From positions 15,317,877 through 15,381,876 of the forward strand of contig JAVLUZ010000157.1 in the NCBI GenBank assembly GCA_036768485.1: DNA of 64,000 nt, written 5' to 3'. Position numbers and translations under genes: made by a program. Of the stretch, positions 10,680 to 20,100 are shown piece after piece. The stretch is from Mermis nigrescens. Taxonomy: Eukaryota > Nematoda > Enoplea > Mermithida > Mermithidae. Position 1 is the stretch's first letter. Each line of letters starts with the position of its first letter. The notes under the pieces are model-generated. The model made no database searches, was not told where the DNA came from, and worked only from the letters and a program-made list of their open reading frames with translations.

Positions 10680-13181
10680 TAGAGCTGCACGCGGGTAACC
10701 GAACGGGTACCCGAGTACCCAGTACCGGTATACCGGTACCGGTAGAAAATAATTTTACTACCCGGGTACCCTAATCCCCTAATATAAAATGGAAAATTAG
10801 CGCTGCAGTTATGCAATATGTGCTAAGAATTGAATTAGAAACCTAGAAACATATTGCTTCTAAAGTGCGACTGAATCACAATGTAAATGTGATTTTTAAA
10901 AACAGTATAAATAGATACAAAAGATATTTAAATCTGCATAAAGATGCCTAGATTACACAAAAATTGATTTTGGAGTGTTTATTTCCCCTATTTCCTTTAT
11001 TTCTCCAAAATCAATTTTTGTGTAATCTAGGCATCTTTATGCAGATTTAAATATCTTTTGTGTCTATTTATACTGTTTTTAAAAATTTTATGCAAAATAA
11101 GTACTATTTAATAAATGTGATTTGATATAATCAACCGTAAAATGTTAAATAAGCGAGTCTGTTAATATTTCCTATTAACACAATATATCGCGCATACGGT
11201 CTAGGCATATTCCATCATTCAGCGCTTTAGTTACATTATTTTATTTGTGCCGAATTCTTCTCATTCTTCATTGTAAACAAATTTAAACAAGAAATTATCT
11301 CTTAGCGACACTTTTTTTATAATGCATTCACTTCTGTGACCATTATACAAGTTTAAACTGCAACTTTTATTCACATCGTGCGCGCAACTGTTTTAGTTGG
11401 ACCTGGTTCAAAGTCTATCGATGTTCCAAATGCAGTCAGCCATAGGCGTAGCCAGGGGGCATTGGGGGTACCTGCCCCCCCCGAAATTTTTCAGAAATAT
11501 TGTTGATTTTTTTGTTGCAATAATGCATGTCCAGAAAACTGAGTTCAAAAAGGCAAAAACGTCAGAATTTTCCGCGCCGAGTCATTATTATTTATTGCTA
11601 TATAGATCCAACGAATTTAAAAGCTTGAATCAATTAAAATGATCCAGCACTCCACATCACTTTAGTAATTTAATGCACTATTTGCTCGTTGTATGAAACT
11701 GCGCATCCTTGTTGAGCATGATAGTAAAAGTGCGAAAATGATTGCGAACCAGTTTGTCTATTCTCTGCTTTGTTTGTCTTTTGTGTACCAGTTTGTCTAT
11801 TCTTTGTTTCGTTTATCTTTCTTTACAAGGACACATAATCCTATTTTAATTGGAAGGAATGGCCAAATTTTCTTATGTTTTTGCGCATTTCTTGTTCTAT
11901 GAACTGCATTTTGTTAATTAGAAGGCCACAAATGGGCCTGAAAACGGTAAGAACAAAATTTTCATGGATACATCTTTCTATATCTTATTGGCAGCGATCC
12001 GTTGCTGCGCTATGTACCTAGCAGAGGTCGAAAAACGCATTTCAGATCAGTTTGTGCAATGTAGGAGTTCATCAATTTTAAGTGTTTTTGGGCTTGCTTC
12101 CGATCCGAGATTTGGCCGATTTTGCGAAAATTTTAACGTTACTATTTAACATTAAAATGTTTTTTTACAAAATTTTTTCGGGACTCTGCCCCGGATCCCG
12201 CTCGCCACCTCAGACGTCCCGCAGCCATAAAATCTCGTTGTACATGTGCAACGAGATTTTAGGGAGAACAAGGCAGGTAAAAGGGTTAGGAATTTCTGAA
12301 AATTTCCGGCGTTTCGCGCCGGCATTAATTTGTCTGCTTTGTATGATTTAAGCGGTATAAATTGAGTTTAATGAGCGAAAACGTCAAAATGTTCCGGCGC
12401 ATAGCGCCGCCAGTTACTGTTCTTTCTTTTTGTAAAGCTCCAGCATTGCGTTTAAAAGCATGAATCACTCAAAATATCTTCAGTCAAAGTTAATAATTCG
12501 CAGTTTTCTTGTTAGAAGCTTGAATAGTCAAAACTGTTTCGTAAAAATTTGATAATTTTCTGCTCTATCAGATTATTAGTATTCACAGAACTACAAACTG
12601 CTAAGGGTGGAAAAAATGACTAAATTTTCTGGCACTTTGCGCCACTTATGAATTCCGAACTGTTTGTCAATAGAAAGGCCGTAAATTCTACACGAAAACG
12701 TTTATGCCCCCGAACCGAAATTCTGACTACGTCTCTGCACTCTGCAGTCAGCTCCATTTAGACTTAGACTTGTTTTTGAATAAATTTTCATTTCCGGTTG
12801 ATTTCAAAATTGCTTTTCGTCAATGTGTTTTCCTGCTTCAAATGTTTCAATGACGCTATGAAGATACAAAACTTGCTGCACAATTTTTTGCTTTGAATTA
12901 TGAAAATGACTTAAATTTCATTAAATGCATACGAATTCTTCAGATTAAAGCCTTGATTCTATTTAATCTTGCATTAATTTTTCAATAATTTCACTGCTTA
13001 AATATCACTTTGCCCTATATCTCACTGTCAACCGTAAATAAACGATGTTCACTGCATTCTCTTTTATCTAAGGTCCTACCCGGGTATACCCGGGTACCCG
13101 GGTACTCGAATTACCCGGGTACCCGGAGTAATGAAATAGCCGGGTACCCGGGTAGTGAAATTTGCAAAGTGTGCAGCTCTA
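10680..13181. mobile_element. 2.5-kb non-autonomous hAT element with GGTACC/CCCGGG subterminal arrays
   Basis: Ends TAGAGCTGCAC and GTGCAGCTCTA with a perfect 8-bp duplication CTTTTTAA (10672-10679 and 13182-13189). Both subterminal regions (about 10690-10770 and 13078-13160) are packed with GGTACC, CCCGGG and ACCGGT hexamers, which are self-complementary. No transposase frame is visible. The interior has an 83-bp-arm palindrome (10893-11084), a piece resembling the G-rich end of a MITE near 11440 and copies of the GGCGC hairpin near 12300 and 12395, so it is probably a composite. In PDSS2 intron 4. Confidence 0.88.
10893..11084. repeat. long inverted repeat (two arms of about 83 bp)
   Basis: The left arm (10893-10976) and right arm (11002-11084) are almost perfectly complementary, separated by 25 bases rich in T and C. 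A transcript of this stretch would fold into one long hairpin. A single arm with a few changes recurs at about 63225-63310. Confidence 0.9.
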
Positions 13182-13464
13182 CTTTTTAAATTGTTTTAAA
13201 TTTTTGCTTATCATCAGAAACTTCATAAACTTGATTTTTTGATCAGATTTCTGGGATGAAGCGAAATGAGCCAAACTGCGTCAAATAAATCTGAAGTGAA
13301 AATCGTGTTTTATATAGCATTAGCAGAATTATTAGTCCGCATAATTTACAGTGCGATAGAGTAAGTAACATTATTAGTAATGTATACTTACATACATATG
13401 TATAAGTACGAGTTTAAGAAATGATATGGATATTTCGGGCTGTTATTATTCATTTTTCATTCAG

Positions 13465-13518
13465 ATAAACAGGCTACTTAAAAGAGGAAATGATGATTCT
13501 GGCAGTTCAGAACACGAA
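13465..13518 (+). CDS. possible PDSS2-like exon 5 (doubtful)
   Basis: An 18-codon open stretch between acceptor ATTCAG|ATAAAC and donor GAA|GTAATT, phase 0 at both ends as exon 4 and the last exon require. It begins Ile-Asn, as the segment after the conserved helix does in vertebrate PDSS2, and is then polar and acidic like that loop. Direct joining to the last exon would still leave about 40 expected residues missing, so either another exon was not found or this one is fortuitous. Confidence 0.3.
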
Positions 13519-14797
13519 GTAATTACATGTATGCTACATGTGTATACTTGCACTCGTATGCATGTCGTACTAGCATTTAATTTTTGTAAGCTAAGTTCCG
13601 ATGTTTGATGGTACGTGTCATGCTAGAATGGAACAATTTTCGGCTTTTTCAAAACAAAAGTTTATTCTCAGGTGATATTTTCAAATTTCGCTTCCATTTT
13701 GTCGTTCATGAAAGGACGACGAAGTTTTCCAAACAAATTAAATTGACTTAAGGTGATTTTGGGGGTTTTATAGAGGTTCCATCGCGCGAATTTTTTTTTC
13801 CCTCACAGATCATTAAATTTCAAAAAATTGGTTATGAAATTTACTGGTTCTCCATAATTTTGATACATTTTCGAACTTTAACCATCCCAGACCGGCTATG
13901 TCGGCTGCTGAGTCGACCTCGCAAAATGCTGCTGACATCCCGCTTAATCTATTTTTCAAGCCTCCTTAGAAAAGGAAGTATGTTGAGCTTCATTTGATTT
14001 TATCGAATTTGATCTTGAATCTTTTTAAAAATTTTCAATTTAAATTTTTCCATTAAATTATATCAAATCAAAAGTAAACAATAAAGTTACACATCGTCAG
14101 AAATGTCAAAAAATGGAGTTTCAATCTGAATCGTGTCCATCGATTTCGAGCCAAAAAAGGTACCTTTAGAAATAAGTTATTGGACTGACCCCCTTTCCCA
14201 GGAACCAATGCTGTAAATCTATGTCTGATTGGGAGTACCTATGAACTTTGAGCTTTTTTTAATCTTTCGAATCATGAGAATAGTAGGTTGTACTACTGAA
14301 CATTGAAATAGGCTAGAATATTCAATTTTGAACAATCAGTAAAAATCTATTTTAAACAGTTTTTGATCGAAGGATTCATTTATCCCTTCTATTGCTTCTT
14401 ATGTTTTTCTATATATGAATGAATTATCGATGGACATAAAGTACAGTCCAGCTCACAAACGATACACAATTTTAAGTGACTTGTATGTTCAAGTCTCAAA
14501 TTTGTCTTCAAACAACTTTTGATGTTTTGGTCATCAATTCTAATCAATTTCAACTTCAAATGTCTTTTTATTCCAGTTTTAATAAATTCGAATTTCTTGA
14601 ACCTTTTCATGCTTTTTATTTAAATATTGAGTTTCAAGCGCTCGAAAGTACGAGTCATTTTGTATTGTTACTTGTGAGCCGGGATGTACCTACCTGTCTC
14701 CTATAATAATTTCAGTTTCGATTTATGCATAGGTGGGTACTGCTTAATGTTTCCGAAATCGCATTGCATAATAGGCAATCAAAAAATTCTTGGTAAC

Positions 14798-15018
14798 CAT
14801 ACGTGGGCAGCACGGAGATTCTGGGGGTTGCAAGATTTTTCAAAGGTCAAAAAATGGTGATATCGTGAAAAAACACACTTATCGACGTTTCTCATCGAGC
14901 ACTACCCATTGGCATCAAAAAATTGCGAAAAAAACGACAAAAAAATTTGGATTCTGGGGTGGGGGTATTTTGGTTTCTGGGAGAGGTGCATACCCCCAAA
15001 CCCCCACGCCCAGGTGTG
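14798..15018. mobile_element. 221-bp hAT-type MITE (CATACGTGGGC family), copy 1
   Basis: Starts CATACGTGGGCAGC and ends GCCCAGGTGTG. The flanking octamers TTGGTAAC and ATGGTAAC match at 7 of 8. A related copy lies at 52809-53084. It ends fewer than 90 bases before the last PDSS2 exon, close to where the branch point should be. Confidence 0.7.
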
Positions 15019-15104
15019 ATGGTAACTAAGTAAAAATGTACCTATACATATAAACTGTATCTACCTAATGTATGTACCCTACTAACTATAGTTACCCTTT
15101 TCAG

Positions 15105-15269
15105 CCAGAATCGAATGGAATCGCTAAAAATACCTTAACAGATATTCTCAACCATTTGGCTCACAAAGCTGTGATAGAACTGAATTCGTATTGTAAATCG
15201 GATGCGCGAGATTCGCTACAAAATATGGCTCTGGCCTTGAGGCATTTGTCGAATGATTCGACCGATTGA
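15105..15269 (+). CDS. PDSS2: PDSS2-like, last exon
   Basis: Acceptor CCCTTTTCAG|CCAGAA, open to TGA at 15267. It encodes IAKNTLTDILNHLAHKAVIE, then LNSYCKSDARDSLQNMALAL, matching the C-terminal helix of PDSS2 (the [20 protein letters not shown] region). It starts in phase 0. A poly(A) signal follows 39 bases after the stop. The identified exons total about 310 codons, against about 400 in vertebrates; the deficit is in the short leader and an unfound middle segment. Confidence 0.85.
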   Translation, partial: PESNGIAKNTLTDILNHLAHKAVIELNSYCKSDARDSLQNMALALRHLSNDSTD

Positions 15270-15308
15270 TTTGTGTATTTCCCATAATCTGCAGTTTGTT
15301 ACGTTTTG

Positions 15309-15314
15309 AATAAA
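15309..15314 (+). terminator. poly(A) signal of the PDSS2-like gene
   Basis: AATAAA 39 bases after the stop codon, followed by an A-rich run. The retroelement inserted about 145 bases further on, so it appears to miss the transcript. Confidence 0.7.
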
Positions 15315-15453
15315 AAAAATTGAAAAACGAAGTTGCGCATGGCAAACAATTTTAGCACATGTACAGCAGTAATGAAAAATAGAAGGTGAAATCCTATATA
15401 AATATCAAAAAATATAAATAATAGCTTATTGATTTCTTCGTGATACATACATG

Positions 15454-15457
15454 TATG
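15454..15457. repeat. target-site duplication of the LTR element (left)
   Basis: TATG directly before the 5' LTR; the same four bases follow the 3' LTR at 24670-24673. A 4-bp duplication is usual for Ty3/gypsy integrases. Confidence 0.85.
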
Positions 15458-15670
15458 TGTAACGGCAGCAAGCAGTTTCATTAATGATATAATAGATAGA
15501 TTTAATGATAAACACTATATAATGGTAAACTATATTAAGTACTATGACCGGCATTAGAAACCGGATATACTGTATTTCATGTGCTACATTTATTACTATA
15601 TAAGTACAGAACACAAAGAATAAATGGTTATTTCTTTAGGTGCATCTTACATATATGCACGTTTGTTACA
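15458..15670 (+). repeat. 5' LTR
   Basis: 213 bp, beginning TGTAAC and ending GTTACA. It contains a TATA-like TATATAA at 15597-15603 and a poly(A) signal AATAAA at 15619-15624, so U3, R and U5 are compressed into a very short LTR. Identical to the 3' copy. Confidence 0.95.
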
Positions 15671-17139
15671 TATTTGGGGGGCAATCTGCGTTGATATTCA
15701 ACAGAAATTTTATTTTATAAATTTCTGATATTATGCCCACCCATAGTCGAGCGCGGCCGGTTAAAATTGTTGAAATGAACGTTTTTGGATTTGCCAAACG
15801 ATAACCCCCGGCCAGTGTATTATTCGCACCGTTTCCCAAGAATTTGTCGCATTAGTGCCCTGGATTTAAATTAGTGGAACAAATAAACTTTATTTTTCCC
15901 GGAAATTTTGATAAACGTGAATGGGCGCCCAAAAATATTATTGGAATTCGGAACGTTTATCAGGCACAGTTTGAAACCTCGTCTAAATCGTGTGGAACTT
16001 TTATGGGGCACATAAGTCATTTACAATGTTGGTCGTCGAGTCATTGTAAAATAGTAGACGAGGAATATTAAATTACGGAAATTATGTTTATGGAACGTTG
16101 ATTAGGATCCGTTTCAATTGTTGTGAACAAAATTTCTAATCGAGAAATTTTTGGCACATAAAAGTATTGTATGTAGCTACATAATTACGATAAATGAATG
16201 TATATGGGAAACGGAGTTCGCATGATGGAATTCGCTCCAATTTTTGAGATTGTTGAGCCCGAAAAATACTTGCAAGTGAACGAACTATAACGTTGGTTGA
16301 AGCTTCGATTTATCAGATACAAATAATTAAGTTTTTCATGCGAAAAAGTACAAAAACTTTGTTTGCGTTTTGTACTTAACTTCTATGTGTGAAGAGAATG
16401 CGAATAATTAAATCGACGACTTGCTGCCCTAATTATACGAATTTTGGCTTTCGAATGCCACGATTGAACACTTTTGGTGTTAACATTGATATAATTCGTA
16501 TATGCGCTCGACAAAAATACATACATAAATTGACATTACAAGATAGCCCGAGGACCCGATTTACAGAGATGCAGCACACAAAACAATGCATTGTTGATGT
16601 TAAATGGTATTATACATTCTAATATGCCGCACTTGTGTCTAACAGCACTTGTCAGTGATCGGAATTTATAAATTGTTCTTACAATTTCGATTCAAAATAT
16701 ATTGATTATTTTTCTAAAGATCAGTATATAACTGATAAAATTATTATTAGTGCTTTTGTACGATTTTATCGAAATTCTACGTACAAACAATCACTATCAA
16801 CTCGGATTTATTTCGATTTACCAAGTTATCGACATTTATAGTCGTTATTTCGCGTTTATTCTCGGTATACCAAAAGCCGAACCTGTCAGTTGTTTTCTTA
16901 CCTACTACGTCATTGTTGATTTCTACCTGGAATCTTGGTGAGTTTACACTAACTGATCTACAATTTCTACAACCTCTGAACTCCGTTGTCGAGGGGAAGA
17001 GAGGGTCAGTTGTAGGAAGGTGAGTGTAAACAAATCTCGATTTCTCGACGTAGGAGTCCTCAAAAGTAGGTCGGACACAACAAGGTGTGTAAACGAAACG
17101 CGAGTGTAAACGGCAAATTGGGAAATTGGAATAACAGCA
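15671..17139 (+). other. retroelement 5' leader with splice-donor-like sites
   Basis: About 1.47 kb between the LTR and the ORF1 start, with only short upstream open frames. Near its end lie two strong splice-donor-like sequences, GG|GTGAGT at 16938-16943 and AAG|GTGAGT at 17020-17025, plus related repeats GTGTGTAAAC (17085-17094) and GAGTGTAAAC (17102-17111). Such a donor could serve a spliced glycoprotein mRNA, which is an inference only. Confidence 0.5.
15675..15692 (+). other. putative primer-binding site
   Basis: Four bases after the LTR a TGG-initiated stretch (TGGGGGGCAATCTGCG) sits where the complement of a tRNA 3' end belongs. I cannot assign the tRNA with certainty. Confidence 0.35.
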
Positions 17140-20100
17140 ATGCAGCGAATAAGGAATCAGATTGAGCAGCTGCAGGATACCATCGCTCGACAGCAGGACC
17201 AACTGGCACAGCTTACCTTACGTGCCACCGATGGTCCACAACCAGCATCTACAGTGGCCAATGTTGGTGTTGGAGAAATATTTTATGGGCGATCAGATGA
17301 TAATTATGATCTGTGGGTTGATAGATTCAACAGGATGGCACAGGCAAATGGCTGGGATGATAAAAAGAAGCGGTTGCTAGTCCCCACATATTTTCGCGGC
17401 TTTGCAGAGCAAGCCTATAATACAATTCCATTGGATGTAAAGAGTAGGATGGATTTTGACCAATTAGTGGAGCGACTACGAGAAAGGTTTGTACCATTAA
17501 ACAACCGTGAGGTCAAACAACAGCAATTTCATGACCGTCGTCAGCAACCTAGAGAGCCAGTTTATAAGTATGCCATTGAGATACAGAATTTAGCACTTCT
17601 GGCTTATCCTGATGCCAATCCAGCCATGTTAGATGACATGATGCGCCATATTTTTGTGAAAGGACTGCAAGATCAGCTCTGGCGAAAAGTATCAGACCGT
17701 AAACCAACATCATTTTCACAGGCTGAAATGTATGCCCGCCATGAAGAGCAACAACAACATAATATTGAGGAACGCGCACAAAGCTCAGGGGATGTTATGC
17801 CACGAAATAATAATCATTTACTATATACTGTCATCCGTGGTCGTGGGCGTGGTCTTCAAAGCAGGAGACCACCAATTACATCTCGCCTGAGTGCAACACG
17901 CTGTTTTAGATGTGGTCGCCTAGGACATTTAGCCCGTGATTGTCGGTCATGGCAAAACTCCCAAAATAGACCACAACAAAGGGCTAATTCCAACAATCCA
18001 TTTGGACATATAGCTCGACATCAATTAAGGCAATCTTCTCACATCATAAGGGGATCACAACATTCCAATTTATATAATTCAGGCATTTCTACACCAAGAC
18101 GTCCAGCACTGAGACGCCAACCAGCAGTTAGGACAACAGTCAGAGGTGGGACTTATACAGTGGTAAATCGCCGCATGAATCAAAGTAATTTACACACAAC
18201 AATGGACACAAATGACCATCCATCAACAAGCACACAACGTAGTCAAGGTGTAAATGATGATAAACGTGTCCAGTATAAAATGGTGAATGATTCAGCTAGT
18301 GACTCAGATGAAAACGTTCCTAGTGATATCATTTGTACCATCATGAATGATTTGACTACAACGACTAAGCCAGAAACTCAAGACCTGGTTGAACCTTTAA
18401 CACCGTCAAATCAAATGGTACGTATTTTACCTACATCACTGTTTACATCAAAATTTGTGATGTTTGTGATCACTTTTCTGACACTTTTTGCTAATCTTAG
18501 TCAAGCCACTATTGAGGGTTACCAATATTGTGAACATCATATAACTGGTTCACACTATGAGATACCCAAAAACATTATCTGCAAAATGCCACGAGTACAA
18601 CCCATCAGATTTTTAGCAGCAAGAATTTGGGTGCCTAATTTAAAGCCAAGTTCAGTCCATGCTTATCGATGCACAGCAATGAAACGGACTATTTGCACAA
18701 ACATGGGCGTATTTGGTTCTAAAGGCATAACTCGAGACCAGGAAGAAACTGTAGTATTATCTCAACATCGATGTAAACGAATGGTCTTAACTGAATTCTA
18801 TCGAGGGGCCCAGCTTTGGCATGTTAAAAGTAACGTCTGGCGAAGCAACAATAGCCTGGATATCCGCTATGAGTATTGTTGCAAGGATGTTTGTGTCATT
18901 GCTGAAAATGCTATTGTTCAGCTTGGAAAAGTCGCAACCTATGATGGCCGCCTTATAACATCAAATCTAGGTGATGTCTCAATGTGTCATGCTGATGCCA
19001 CTGGATGTGAATTGGATGATTCTAGTGTCGTTGTTTGGAACCCTAATGATCTCAAGGCGCCATGTCCGTATGTGACGGACAATCATGATCTCGCCATTCA
19101 ACGATCTGGAGAGTATTATATCGCCGAAGACATCCAACAGGCATTTACTCGAATGAGGCAATTACCGGCGCCCCATCATAGTTGTCTACCTCAATATCTG
19201 ACATTGATGGATCAAGGCTTTATCCTGCAATTTTTTGATGCAGAATCCTTTCGACTGGCCGATTCTAGTAAAGTTAAAACCAGACGTGATGTAATAAACA
19301 AAGCAACAATTAATAAAGACCCATTAATAAATGAAAAGCAGCCCCAACCAGATTCTGACCTCAACAGTCGTTTACAATACCTGGAGGCTAATCTGCGACA
19401 ATGGGAAGTACTGCGATTTCGCCAACTATGGATGCAGATATGTTCCCTGGCTGACATGCAGCTGCAAATAGTGCGCCAATTTTTACGCTTAGATGCGACG
19501 ATTGCTGCTCGATTGTGGCTTAAACGTACTGATATAGCAGCAAGGATGGCTGGTGAGTCTCTTTTAGTGTGGCCTTGCACACCAATGGAAATTGATTTTG
19601 TCTTTTGGAACCACAAAGTCGGATCAGACTGCTATGCTCTGATGCCAGCAGTTGTAAATGAAAGCATGTACTTTATCCTACCGGGCTCAAATGATTTAGT
19701 AACATCTTCACCTAAAATTCCATGTTTTGAAGCCCCTACAGGTGTTCGTTATGATAATTTGACTCACACCTGGCAAAGTTTGCGAGGACCAGTGGACGTG
19801 AAACCATTGCTCCATAATTTCACAACAGCATTAGAAGGAGGAGCCACACCTATAATTCTTGATGCGCCCTCATTGTTTCATGATCATCAGTATCACTCGC
19901 CACCCTTCCAAACATCATTGGCAGTCAATTTATTAGAAATACATCGTCTAAGACAACAATTACACAATCTAGTGAACTTTACATCAGAGTTCCATGTAGA
20001 CCCTAAACTATTTAGAGAAACCATCGAAGACATTGGTGATGGAATAAAGGACATCAATGGCCTATCAATTTACCAACTACGACGATCAGTGCGAGGCTTA

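Noticed and set aside
13672..13751. Candidate PDSS2 exon after acceptor ATTCTCAG, with a plausible hydrophobic stretch
   Set aside because: The frame required by exon phase hits a TGA just before the only good donor (AAG|GTGATT at 13751).
16777..17202. 141-codon minus-strand open frame in the retroelement leader
   Set aside because: No recognisable domain; it overlaps the leader repeats and the ORF1 start, and is probably chance.
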